IMG/VR virus record: IMGVR_UViG_3300040801_000284
Location: 1-49,864 of that record
Direction: 5' to 3' (one strand)
Length of the DNA stretch: 49,864 nucleotides
Source: a virus
The notes below the pieces were generated by a model that saw nothing but the letters and a program-made list of their open reading frames with translations, did not search any database and had not been told where the DNA came from. Positions 39,514-46,060 of the stretch are shown in pieces; within the stretch, counting starts at the first letter, position 1, and every line of letters starts with the position of its first letter. A program made the position numbers and the translations under genes.

Positions 39514-40140
39514 ATGAATAACGCTATCGAAACCACTGTTGCCGCTTCGAACGAGACCGCCACCGTCAAAGACATCGCCAAGAAAGCCCGCGCCGCCGAG
39601 CGTATGGGCCGCAAGGCAGAACGCGAGTGGGCCGATGTCGGGGCCGACATGCTGGCCGCCGGGTTCACGCTGGAGAATATCAAGAAAGGCGAGTCCATGC
39701 GCCCGATGTTCGACGATTTGGCCGCTCGCTCGCTTGTGTTCGTTGCACATGAAGATCATGGCGAGGGGTCTCTTTCGGAAAAGGCACTCAAGGTGCTGTT
39801 CTCCAAGGCCAAGGGCGACACTGTGCTCTGCACTACCAAGGGCGCGGACGGTGGCGCGGTCGAGCGTAGCAAGCAATGGGTGCAGATGCAGTTGGACAAG
39901 CCGCGCAAGCGCCTGATTGCGGCGCTCAAGCGTGCCATCGCCAAGCGCGACGGCAAGAAGGAAGCCCCGGCCACGTCATCCAAGACTGATCTGCAAAAGG
40001 TCGCGGAGCGTCTCCAGTACCTTATGAACCGGACCGCCGACGAGTCGCCCTTGTGCAAGGATGTCGCCAAGGCGCAGGCGGGGATCACGGCGCTGGCCAC
40101 CATGTTCGGCGTGTCGAAACTAGTCAAGACGCCTGAATGA
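39514..40140 (+). CDS. Hypothetical basic protein, 208 aa
   Basis: Starts at ATG with GGAGACAAGATC upstream, just after a palindrome, and is followed by another palindrome and a terminator-like hairpin, so it forms a one-gene unit. It is Ala/Lys-rich and mostly helical, with a basic stretch near residues 125-155. GC content and codon use (GCC, GGC, CGC) are visibly richer than in the structural region. Its position first in the region suggests an early gene, possibly a DNA-binding takeover protein; no family recognised. Confidence 0.65.
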   Translation: MNNAIETTVAASNETATVKDIAKKARAAERMGRKAEREWADVGADMLAAGFTLENIKKGESMRPMFDDLAARSLVFVAHEDHGEGSLSEKALKVLFSKAKGDTVLCTTKGADGGAVERSKQWVQMQLDKPRKRLIAALKRAIAKRDGKKEAPATSSKTDLQKVAERLQYLMNRTADESPLCKDVAKAQAGITALATMFGVSKLVKTPE

Positions 40141-40165
40141 TCCGTTAGACTGCGGTCTAACACTC

Positions 40166-40194
40166 GCCCCGGCTGGGAAACTGGCCGGGGCTTT
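40166..40194 (+). terminator. Terminator-like hairpin after the 208-aa gene
   Basis: GCCCCGGC and GCCGGGGC form a perfect 8-bp stem with a 10-nt loop, followed by only TTT, so termination is probably partial. Confidence 0.65.
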
Positions 40195-40230
40195 CGCATG
40201 TCTACTCGCCGGGCATCGTCCCGGCCAAGC

Positions 40231-40447
40231 CCGATAGTAGTCTGATAGAATGGGTGGGCTGGGTGGATGGGTGGCCGAGGCCGGTATAGTTTCCTATAGC
40301 TTCCTGTCCGCTAACGCTGCCCGATAGTAACCGATAGTAGTGGGGTGGATGGGTGGGTTAGTTAGACTTTGCTCTAACAATCACCAAAATAAAAAGTTTT
40401 TTTCTTCCTCAAAAACGCTTGACAATGGTTTGTTATTATGGTATAGT
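40231..40447. other. Iteron-like, G-rich and AT-rich segment (candidate origin)
   Basis: CCGATAGTA occurs three times (40231, 40321, 40331) and GGGTGGATGGGTGG occurs twice exactly (40261, 40343). Positions 40252-40271 fit a four-tract G-quadruplex pattern (G3 with loops of 1, 2 and 5). An A/T-rich stretch follows at 40385-40416 next to a strong promoter. Direct repeats next to an AT-rich stretch are typical of replication origins, but no initiator gene is visible. Confidence 0.45.
40419..40447 (+). promoter_or_regulatory. Sigma70-type promoter for the small-gene operon
   Basis: TTGACA (40419-40424), 17-bp spacer, TATAGT (40442-40447). The transcript would carry the palindromes at 40520 and 40627 as hairpins in a long leader. 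Confidence 0.85.
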
Positions 40448-40552
40448 GGGTGTGTTGTCAGTGATTTGTTTCCAAGGTTCGGAACCCGGCCCGCCTGTAG
40501 GCTCGCCCACCGACCTTGCGTTAGACGGTGCTCTAACGGCTCTTTGACATTG

Positions 40553-40690
40553 ATGGCAATATGCCTGCTAGGGGAAACCCGAGGATGCAGGGAAAGCGAC
40601 AAGCTGTGTCGCACGGTGCTTGTCCTGTTAGACGATGCTCTAACGGGTGCAGGATCAAGAAAGCGCAAGGGACGCAATTCCCGTATGTGA
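40553..40690 (+). CDS. Possible small basic protein, 45 aa
   Basis: An ATG frame within the leader, containing a palindrome in frame. It is Arg/Lys-rich at the end and Cys-containing at the start. No good ribosome site is seen, so it may be non-coding leader RNA instead. Confidence 0.25.
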   Translation: MAICLLGETRGCRESDKLCRTVLVLLDDALTGAGSRKRKGRNSRM

Positions 40691-40756
40691 GAAATGGTTA
40701 GCGGAAACGGTACGAGTGCAGGAAAGGGGTTAAGCAATACGAGTTATCTGCCAACC

Positions 40757-40843
40757 ATGCTACCGACAAACTCGAAGCGCAAGCAACGTAAAGCACAGCG
40801 GACTTATCACCCACGTCGCGGACCCGAAAAGAGCGATGGCTAG
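40757..40843 (+). CDS. Possible tiny basic peptide, 28 aa
   Basis: Lys/Arg/Gln-rich frame whose stop overlaps the next ATG. The ribosome site is weak. Included because its coupling to the next frame resembles neighbouring small-gene junctions. Confidence 0.3.
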   Translation: MLPTNSKRKQRKAQRTYHPRRGPEKSDG

Positions 40844-40985
40844 GAATAGAGCGGCACAGACGCCGGTCTTGAACGAGGCCATGCTGGCAAGCGCAAAAGA
40901 TAGATCGAATGGTAGTGATTGGGATCGGCAAGCGATAGCGCCCCCACACTACCCCGGTCGTGTTAGAGTAGCGACTAACACCTGA
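40836..40985 (+). CDS. Small hypothetical protein, 49 aa
   Basis: Begins at an ATG overlapping the preceding stop and ends just after the palindrome at 40962-40979, which encodes part of its C-terminus (V-R-V-A-T-N). Polar and basic. No family recognised; moderate support from gene packing. Confidence 0.4.
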   Translation: MARNRAAQTPVLNEAMLASAKDRSNGSDWDRQAIAPPHYPGRVRVATNT

Positions 40986-41012
40986 TGAGAACGCTCGAAA
41001 CCGGAGAGATCG

Positions 41013-41192
41013 ATGATTAACGAGAAAGACGAACTGCGCCAGTGGCTGGCGAGCATTCCGAAAAAAGAGAGGAACGCCAAGACCCGGCGCTACATCGCCA
41101 AGGAGCAGGCGAAGGCGCTGGGACTGGCTCGCAAGCGGTGCGGGGCGGCGATGCCCTTCTCCCACTTCGGCCAAATGATGCGGAACCGTTAG
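41013..41192 (+). CDS. Small basic hypothetical protein, 59 aa
   Basis: Has a GGAGAG ribosome site, a helical Lys/Arg/Ala-rich body and an S-H-F-G-Q-M-M-R-N-R end. The TAG stop lies inside the palindrome at 41188. The base composition is GC-rich. Possible nucleic-acid binding; no family recognised. Confidence 0.6.
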   Translation: MINEKDELRQWLASIPKKERNAKTRRYIAKEQAKALGLARKRCGAAMPFSHFGQMMRNR

Positions 41193-41205
41193 AGGAGAGG
41201 CTAAC
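41188..41205. promoter_or_regulatory. Palindrome on gene junction (41192 stop / 41206 start)
   Basis: Exact copy containing the upstream TAG and ending one base before the ATG of the membrane peptide gene. Confidence 0.7.
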
Positions 41206-41325
41206 ATGAGAATCTTTTTTCTTCTCACTCTGTTCGTAACAATGCCTGCCATTGTGCTGGGTGTGATGTGGGGGCTGATCTACCTTCTGACATGGGTGCA
41301 GTTTGCCCTGCTGATCTGGGGTTAG
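41206..41325 (+). CDS. Small membrane protein, 39 aa
   Basis: Almost entirely hydrophobic after M-R-I, with one or two membrane segments (L-L-T-L-F-V-T-M-P-A-I-V-L-G-V-M and I-Y-L-L-T-W-V). The ATG directly abuts a palindrome, and the TAG stop lies in the next one. It could alter the host membrane or exclude superinfecting phage; this is inference. Confidence 0.6.
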   Translation: MRIFFLLTLFVTMPAIVLGVMWGLIYLLTWVQFALLIWG

Positions 41326-41338
41326 ATCGGGGGCTAAT
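41321..41338. promoter_or_regulatory. Palindrome (one mismatch) on gene junction (41325 / 41339)
   Basis: GTTAG-N8-CTAAT. The upstream stop is inside it and the next ATG begins at the following base, the same geometry as the 41188 copy. Confidence 0.6.
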
Positions 41339-41626
41339 ATGAAAAGGGTTTTCAAAGAATTAAACTCAATCCTTTACATGGGTGGGGTAGGTAAATGGGA
41401 CATTCTTACCAATCCCTATGGCACCGTCGCGATGGTGGATACAAGTCCAACCAAGTATCTTCCTGGGCGTATTATCCACCTGATCCCCACAAGGTTAGCG
41501 AAGCTGCGGACTTATGAAGAGTTGGCTTGTCACGATCACTCCAAGTATTTTCCAACCAAGGATGAATATGAACGAGCGGTGACAATCCTGCAACTGTTCG
41601 GCGGATACACAGAAGAGGAGAGTTAG
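41339..41626 (+). CDS. Paralogue-family protein A, 95 aa
   Basis: Shares with several downstream genes an N-terminal M-G-G-V-G-K-W-D-I segment and a C-terminal I-L-Q-L-F-G-G-Y. The family looks like a small alpha/beta domain. Function unknown. The stop lies in the palindrome at 41622. Confidence 0.7.
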   Translation: MKRVFKELNSILYMGGVGKWDILTNPYGTVAMVDTSPTKYLPGRIIHLIPTRLAKLRTYEELACHDHSKYFPTKDEYERAVTILQLFGGYTEEES

Positions 41627-41639
41627 AGAAATGTCTAAC
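41622..41639. promoter_or_regulatory. Palindrome overlapping a stop and a start (41626 / 41631)
   Basis: Exact copy holding the TAG of the upstream gene and the ATG of the HTH gene in its spacer. A protein or hairpin here would directly cover that start codon. Confidence 0.75.
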
Positions 41640-41855
41640 AGGTTTGAACGCTTCCATGACAGCGGGAACAAGGCCATGTATGGTCACATCGAATACGGAT
41701 ACAGCGAGGGACACCGAGCCGAGGTGTGTTACACCGTGCGCTACCTGATGCGCGAGGGACACACCAAGAGCAAGGCCGTGGCCAATACCGCCTTCGCCTT
41801 CAACGTAGGCAAGTCCAGCATCTACCGCTGGCTGTCGAAGGAACTGCGCGCATGA
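41631..41855 (+). CDS. Small helix-turn-helix protein, 74 aa
   Basis: Residues 45-70 read S-K-A-V-A-N-T-A-F-A-F-N-V-G-K-S-S-I-Y-R-W-L, a helix-turn-helix with a recognition helix. The N-terminus is polar with H-D-S-G and H-R-A-E-V. The gene starts inside one of the palindromes, so it is a natural candidate for an autoregulating protein that binds them (inference). Its stop overlaps the next start. Confidence 0.7.
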   Translation: MSNRFERFHDSGNKAMYGHIEYGYSEGHRAEVCYTVRYLMREGHTKSKAVANTAFAFNVGKSSIYRWLSKELRA

Positions 41856-42070
41856 GGGGCAAGGCATACCGTCGCCATCACGAGCAGCGCATGAGGCAGA
41901 GGGCGCGCAAGAGCCGGGTGCTTGCCGCGTGGGCTGATGAGGGTGCAGTTAGACGTTGGGCTAACAACATGGCCAAGTGCTCGTGCTTCATGTGTAGCGG
42001 GCACAAGGACGAACCCACGTTGCAGGAGATGCGCTGCAAGCTGAGGGAGAAAGACGGCGATGTTCGCTAA
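41852..42070 (+). CDS. Small Arg-rich protein with Cys cluster, 72 aa
   Basis: A strongly basic N-terminal half is followed by C-S-C-F-M-C-S-G-H, a possible zinc knuckle, and an acidic/basic helix. Contains the palindrome at 41948 in its coding sequence. ATGA overlap with the HTH gene suggests they are made together. Confidence 0.6.
   Translation: MRGKAYRRHHEQRMRQRARKSRVLAAWADEGAVRRWANNMAKCSCFMCSGHKDEPTLQEMRCKLREKDGDVR
41948..41965. promoter_or_regulatory. Palindrome inside small Cys-cluster gene
   Basis: Exact GTTAG-N8-CTAAC copy in coding sequence. Confidence 0.6.
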
Positions 42071-42473
42071 CGAACCAAGGTGGTCTTGTTTCATGAGCAG
42101 CATGTTGCGGGACTGCCAAGAAAAACCCCATGATCCAGAGGTCAGTAAGGTGCAGTTCGTTGGTGGCATTGGTGACTTCGACATCTGGATTATGTGGGAA
42201 GATACCACCAGCAAGAACATCCCCCTCGACGTGCGGGTGTTCGTCAAGGACGGACACGAGCGGGCTAGGCGGGCCAACTACGATTGGTTGCTGCCGACAC
42301 CGAGTGGGAAACTTCGCTATGCGATGGGCTTCCAAATAGACCTCGACCTGACGGAAGAGGAACTCGACCAGATATCCCACTACCTCAACATCTTCTGCCC
42401 TAGCATATGGGCGGAAGCTGCGCGTGTAGGGTATACAGAAGAATCCCCCGCTTCAGAACCAGTTGACTACTAA
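42060..42473 (+). CDS. Paralogue-family protein B, 137 aa
   Basis: Has the family core F-V-G-G-I-G-D-F-D-I-W-I-M near residue 35 and a C-terminal Y-L-N-I-F-C-P-S segment, with D-V-R-V-F-V-K-D-G-H between. The N-terminus M-F-A-N-E-P-R-W is like that of paralogue D (M-E-P-R-W). Overlaps the Cys-cluster gene by 11 nt. Function unknown. Confidence 0.7.
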   Translation: MFANEPRWSCFMSSMLRDCQEKPHDPEVSKVQFVGGIGDFDIWIMWEDTTSKNIPLDVRVFVKDGHERARRANYDWLLPTPSGKLRYAMGFQIDLDLTEEELDQISHYLNIFCPSIWAEAARVGYTEESPASEPVDY

Positions 42474-42491
42474 AGATTAGTATGTTATAGT
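42463..42491 (+). promoter_or_regulatory. Sigma70-type promoter for the AAA+/VWA module
   Basis: TTGACT (42463-42468), 17-bp spacer, TATAGT (42486-42491). The leader of about 70 nt carries the palindrome at 42530-42547. Confidence 0.85.
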
Positions 42492-42529
42492 GTAAATGTA
42501 ACCAGTCAATCTGTTTTCTTTTTCATCTC

Positions 42530-42547
42530 GTTAGACGATGCTCTAAC
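42530..42547. promoter_or_regulatory. Palindrome in the leader of the AAA+ gene
   Basis: Exact copy, identical over all 18 bp to the one at 40627-40644, located 20 bp before the ATG. Confidence 0.75.
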
Positions 42548-42567
42548 AACACTGGAGATAATATCTC

Positions 42568-43665
42568 ATGGCTAACAACGTCAAGATGTACGACCTGTCC
42601 ATCGACCAAATCGTGGCCCTTCTCATGACGGGTGGTCACATCAACACCACCTACGTCGAAGGTGCGATGGGTTCGGGCAAGTCTTCCATTCTCAAGATGC
42701 TGTCCAAGACGCTGGCTGCCACCCACAAGGGTGTGTATTTCGACTGCACCACCAAGGACTTGGGCGACATCATGCTTCCCCGCCTGAAGGACTTGGATGG
42801 AAACGACTATGTTCGTTTCGCAACCAATGAAGAGTTGGGTATGCACTTCCACGAGCAGCCCATCGTCCTTATGCTGGATGAGTTTGGCAAGGCCAACCCC
42901 TCCGTGAAGAACGCCCTTCTTCGTCTGCTGCAAGAGCGGGAGATCGGACCCTACAGGCTGCACGAGAAGAGCATCGTGTTTGCCACGTCCAACTTGGGTG
43001 CCGAGGGTGTGGGTGACCTGCTGCCCCCGCATGGTCGCAACCGCATCACCGTCATCACCATGCGCAAACCTTCGCATCTGGAATGGATTGAGTGGGGCAT
43101 CAACAACGATATCGACCACTCGCTGCTGGCATGGGTGCGCGAACATCCGCAAGCGTTCCATGACTTCACCGAGGTCAAGAACCCTGATGATAACGAGTAT
43201 ATCTTTCACCCCAAATCGCAGCGTTCTGCCTTCGTCACTCCCCGTTCGTTAGAGAAGGCGTCTAACTGGCTCAAGCTGCGTGACCGGCTTGATGACCAGT
43301 CTGTGACGGCTGCTCTCATCGGGACTGTGGGTGCTCGTGCTGCGCAGGACATGATGGCTTTCACCAAGTTGGCCGACCAACTGCCTACGCTGGCGCAGAT
43401 CAAGGCCGACCCGGCCAATGCCACCGTCCCCACCTCTGCCGCTGCCATCTGCATGGTGGTGTATCGTGCGCTGGGTGCGATGGACAAAGACTTGGTCGAC
43501 CCGTGGATGGACTACCTCGACCGTCTCGACAAGGAGGCGCAGGGGATGTTCGCCAATGGTGTGCGCTCTCCCAAGTACCAGAACCAAGGTCTTGTGCTCA
43601 CCAACAAGAAGTTCACCAAGTGGGCGATGGCCAACAACTACATGTTCGCCGCTGACCGCAAGTGA
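42568..43665 (+). CDS. MoxR/CobS-like AAA+ ATPase, 365 aa
   Basis: Walker A G-A-M-G-S-G-K-S at 32-39, Walker B I-V-L-M-L-D-E-F at 99-106, sensor F-A-T-S-N at 138-142 and a following R-N-R arginine-finger-like segment place it in the MoxR/CobS group. Such ATPases act as chaperones or metal-chelatase motors with a VWA partner, here encoded at 46061-47287. ATP-driven remodelling of a host or phage protein is likely; the target is unknown. Confidence 0.85.
   Translation: MANNVKMYDLSIDQIVALLMTGGHINTTYVEGAMGSGKSSILKMLSKTLAATHKGVYFDCTTKDLGDIMLPRLKDLDGNDYVRFATNEELGMHFHEQPIVLMLDEFGKANPSVKNALLRLLQEREIGPYRLHEKSIVFATSNLGAEGVGDLLPPHGRNRITVITMRKPSHLEWIEWGINNDIDHSLLAWVREHPQAFHDFTEVKNPDDNEYIFHPKSQRSAFVTPRSLEKASNWLKLRDRLDDQSVTAALIGTVGARAAQDMMAFTKLADQLPTLAQIKADPANATVPTSAAAICMVVYRALGAMDKDLVDPWMDYLDRLDKEAQGMFANGVRSPKYQNQGLVLTNKKFTKWAMANNYMFAADRK
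43248..43266. promoter_or_regulatory. Palindrome, 19-bp variant, inside the AAA+ gene
   Basis: GTTAGA-N7-TCTAAC in coding sequence, the same spacing as the copy at 29-47. Confidence 0.6.
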
Positions 43666-43673
43666 TGGCTTGG

Positions 43674-43700
43674 GGGGAGGCTGTTAGTCTCCCCTCTAAC
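43674..43700. promoter_or_regulatory. Palindrome overlapping an alternative GC hairpin
   Basis: The exact copy at 43683-43700 overlaps GGGGAG (43674-43679) pairing with CTCCCC (43689-43694). The two folds exclude each other in the gap between the AAA+ and DUF3150-like genes. Confidence 0.65.
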
Positions 43701-43743
43701 ACTAGGAACTACCAACAACCCACTGACATCTAGGAGAAAAAAG

Positions 43744-44646
43744 ATGTTCAACTTTGAGACCAACGTGAACACCAACGTCCCGTCCCTGTCCTCTTCCGCC
43801 ATGCTGGTAGAGGTCAACATCGGCTTCTGGTCTGGGCGCAAGCAGGACAAGAAAGCTGCCAAGGACATCGAACTGATGAAGGGTGCTAAGGCAGGCTCCG
43901 GTTCCTACAGCAAGAAGCTTCTGGGTGACTGCCCGGAACTTGATGCGATCCAGAGTTTTGTCACCACCTTCCGAGTGAACCGTCACTACCAGTACACCCA
44001 CCCGTGGAGTGACACCGGCCCCCGCCTGCTGCTCACGTCTCGTTACTTTGATTACCACAAAGTGGCGACCGAGGCTCAACAAATCTTCTATGGTTTGGTC
44101 AACACCTTCCTTTCTGCGTATGATACGCTGCGTAGCAAGGGGCCTGAGAACCTTGGCGAACTGTGGAATGATCGTGACTACCCCACCGTCGATCAACTCC
44201 GCAAGAAGTTTTACTTCAACATCAACTACATGCCCCTGCCTGACAGCGGAGACTTCCGTGTGGATATTGGTAATGAGGCGGTGGAAGAGTTGAAGTCTCG
44301 TTACGAGGAAGCCTACAGCCGTCAGCTTGAGGGTGTGATGACAGATGTGTGGAGCCGTCTGCTCAAGACGCTGGAGCCTATCTCCAAGATGCTCACCGAG
44401 GTTCCTGAAGGCGAGCGCAAGTACCCCATGCATCGGTCGGTCTTTGATCGTGCGATGGAGATTGCCAAGCTGATGGAGGATGTGAACATTACTCACGACC
44501 CCCAGATGCAGGCTACCCAACGTCAACTGGTCAGCACTTTCCAAGGTTTGTCTGTTGACATGGTGAAGTACGACAGCAACCTGAAGGCCGAGACCAAGAA
44601 GAAGGTGGACGAAATCCTTGCCACCCTTCCCTCTCTCGACATGTGA
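43744..44646 (+). CDS. DUF3150-like protein in AAA+/VWA module, 300 aa
   Basis: A mainly helical protein with F-W-S-G-R-K-Q-D-K-K near 30 and a long central helical region ending Y-F-N-I-N-Y-M-P-L-P, then a coiled-coil C-terminus. Length, composition and position between a MoxR-type ATPase and a VWA protein match phage DUF3150 proteins; the match is by context and feel, not search. Likely an adaptor between the ATPase and the VWA partner. Confidence 0.6.
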   Translation: MFNFETNVNTNVPSLSSSAMLVEVNIGFWSGRKQDKKAAKDIELMKGAKAGSGSYSKKLLGDCPELDAIQSFVTTFRVNRHYQYTHPWSDTGPRLLLTSRYFDYHKVATEAQQIFYGLVNTFLSAYDTLRSKGPENLGELWNDRDYPTVDQLRKKFYFNINYMPLPDSGDFRVDIGNEAVEELKSRYEEAYSRQLEGVMTDVWSRLLKTLEPISKMLTEVPEGERKYPMHRSVFDRAMEIAKLMEDVNITHDPQMQATQRQLVSTFQGLSVDMVKYDSNLKAETKKKVDEILATLPSLDM

Positions 44647-44652
44647 TCCAGC

Positions 44653-44685
44653 AGAGGGGCGGTTCCAGTTAGCCACCCCTCTAAC
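44653..44685. promoter_or_regulatory. Palindrome overlapping an alternative hairpin after the DUF3150-like gene
   Basis: AGAGGGG (44653-44659) pairs with CCCCTCT (44676-44682), overlapping the exact palindrome at 44668-44685. This is the same arrangement as at 43674. Confidence 0.65.
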
Positions 44686-44698
44686 ACCGGGGGTTATC

Positions 44699-44992
44699 AT
44701 GCTAGTCCCAAGATATAATAAGTGGGCAAGTAAACGTGTAGAGAGGGAAAGACGGGCCATTGTTCAGTATAAAGAGTTTGATGTGATACAGAGCGATGGA
44801 CCCTATACCTATATCCTTCTCTGCCCACATGGATTTACTTCTTTCAAAAACAAGGAGGAAATCTTACACACCTTGGATAATTTCAACTGCCACCCAAGGA
44901 GGTACAAAACAGTTCATACCAACACGAAGACGTGGCCTGACAAAGAGACACGAGAAGTACTTATCGCAGCCATCAGAATATTCGGAGGTTAG
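44699..44992 (+). CDS. Paralogue-family protein C (divergent), 97 aa
   Basis: Basic N-terminus, then a core with Y-I-L-L-C-P-H-G-F and a C-terminal A-A-I-R-I-F-G-G. The family motif at the front is weak, but the end matches the other paralogues. The next gene begins 1 nt after the stop. Confidence 0.6.
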   Translation: MLVPRYNKWASKRVERERRAIVQYKEFDVIQSDGPYTYILLCPHGFTSFKNKEEILHTLDNFNCHPRRYKTVHTNTKTWPDKETREVLIAAIRIFGG

Positions 44993-44993
44993 G

Positions 44994-45308
44994 ATGGAAC
45001 CTAGATGGTACAATCAAGCCTATAGCGAACGGGAAGACCTGCGCTTTATCGGTGGTGTAGGTAGGTTTGACCTATGGCTATTTAACAAACGTCACCCAAA
45101 AGACGAAGTCTGTGTTAGAGTGGTTACAGGCCACAGCCCTGCGTATTGGGACACCATAGAGTTTATTGGCCCCAACAAGACGTGGCCAAGGTTCAGACAC
45201 AATGAGGACAAGGTCAAGCCGAACCTATTCGAATACAGGATGATCCTGAGATTTGCAAAAGTCTTTGGTGGCCTGCCTTTGAGGGAGTTTGAAGATGAGA
45301 CGCCGTGA
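44994..45308 (+). CDS. Paralogue-family protein D, 104 aa
   Basis: Starts with GGAGGTTAGG just upstream. Contains F-I-G-G-V-G-R-F-D-L-W-L-F near residue 17, V-R-V-V-T-G-H-S-P-A-Y-W and R-F-A-K-V-F-G-G. Best preserved member; the order motif-strand-helix suggests a compact alpha/beta domain. Confidence 0.7.
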   Translation: MEPRWYNQAYSEREDLRFIGGVGRFDLWLFNKRHPKDEVCVRVVTGHSPAYWDTIEFIGPNKTWPRFRHNEDKVKPNLFEYRMILRFAKVFGGLPLREFEDETP

Positions 45309-45699
45309 CAGGAGAGAAGAATCAGGCGTACACTTCATATGTGCCTTTGGGGCTTACGATCTTATAGTGTTTGACAACACAAGTAATCGTGAGGCGCATA
45401 CCAAAGACCCAAAAGATTTGTCTGTGGTGTGTATGGAAAGTGAAGAAAGTTTCTTCTCCATCCACGGCATAGACAGGTTCTTTCGCTACGCACGGGCTAA
45501 TGCCGAAGAGAGAAAGCGAATAGCCTCTTCCGAGGTGGTGTTGCATAAAGACGACGAGGAATGGTTTGACTCGGATGCCGTGTTCAGTAACATTCCAACC
45601 AAACGTATACTGACCGACATACACGATATCTTACCACTCGCAGCCCACGCACTGAAATGTTTTGGAGGTTACGTAGAAACACTTGACGATACAGAATAA
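45295..45699 (+). CDS. Paralogue-family protein E, 134 aa
   Basis: Family core I-C-A-F-G-A-Y-D-L-I-V-F near residue 15 and A-L-K-C-F-G-G-Y near the end, with a longer middle region. The ATG at 45295 (basic M-R-R-R-D start) was used rather than an in-frame TTG two codons earlier. Overlaps gene D by 14 nt. Confidence 0.65.
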   Translation: MRRRDRREESGVHFICAFGAYDLIVFDNTSNREAHTKDPKDLSVVCMESEESFFSIHGIDRFFRYARANAEERKRIASSEVVLHKDDEEWFDSDAVFSNIPTKRILTDIHDILPLAAHALKCFGGYVETLDDTE

Positions 45700-45711
45700 A
45701 TATGCTATAAG
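45683..45711 (+). promoter_or_regulatory. Sigma70-type promoter before paralogue F
   Basis: TTGACG (45683-45688), 17-bp spacer, TATAAG (45706-45711), followed by GGAGG before the ATG at 45733. Confidence 0.75.
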
Positions 45712-45732
45712 TGTGGATGGACGGAGGTAAAC

Positions 45733-46044
45733 ATGTTCGAACCACAGCACACTTTCTTGGACGACTATGACTACGAGTTTCTTGGTAGTGTAGAGGGTAT
45801 AGACCTTTGGCTGGATAAGGACGGGGATGTAAGAGCCTACCACCCCGATGGATCGTGGGATTATTTCTCTGTTAGAGGGTCGTCTAACGATTTAGTCAGG
45901 GTAACTAACGATACATCCATGACTACCAAGAGCCTGTTCCTTATCAAGCGTTACCTCAGGGCTTTCTGTCCTGACCTTGGCAGTAGGGCCAAGCACATGC
46001 AAACCCTGCCTCGCCACCTTGACGACGACGAAGACGAACTCTGA
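45733..46044 (+). CDS. Paralogue-family protein F, 103 aa
   Basis: Core F-L-G-S-V-E-G-I-D-L-W-L-D near residue 16 and Y-L-R-A-F-C-P-D near 78, the same C-terminal variant as protein B. The acidic tail is D/E-rich. The palindrome at 45871-45888 encodes V-R-G-S-S-N in the middle. Lies directly before the VWA gene. Confidence 0.7.
   Translation: MFEPQHTFLDDYDYEFLGSVEGIDLWLDKDGDVRAYHPDGSWDYFSVRGSSNDLVRVTNDTSMTTKSLFLIKRYLRAFCPDLGSRAKHMQTLPRHLDDDEDEL
45871..45888. promoter_or_regulatory. Palindrome inside paralogue F
   Basis: Exact copy in coding sequence. Confidence 0.6.
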
Positions 46045-46060
46045 TCACAGGAGAACAGAC

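Larger units (their letters stand above)
39437..40979. repeat. Cluster of six GTTAG-N8-CTAAC palindromes
   Basis: Exact copies at 39437-39454, 40144-40161, 40361-40378, 40520-40537, 40627-40644 and 40962-40979. Several also share internal bases (spacer ACGATGCT or ACGGTGCT). One lies before the 208-aa gene, one directly after its stop, three around the iteron-like region and its promoter, and one in the end of the 49-aa gene. Confidence 0.85.

Noticed and set aside
39469-39876. Minus-strand frames over the 208-aa gene
   Set aside because: GC-rich shadow frames, common where codon third positions are GC-rich.
40340-40690. Full-length 116-aa plus frame in the leader region
   Set aside because: It starts upstream of the promoter and runs through the G-rich repeats; only the 45-aa part after the promoter was kept, at low confidence.
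43702-44760. Minus-strand 352-aa frame opposite the DUF3150-like gene
   Set aside because: No ribosome site; the plus frame has good codon use, a ribosome site and module context.
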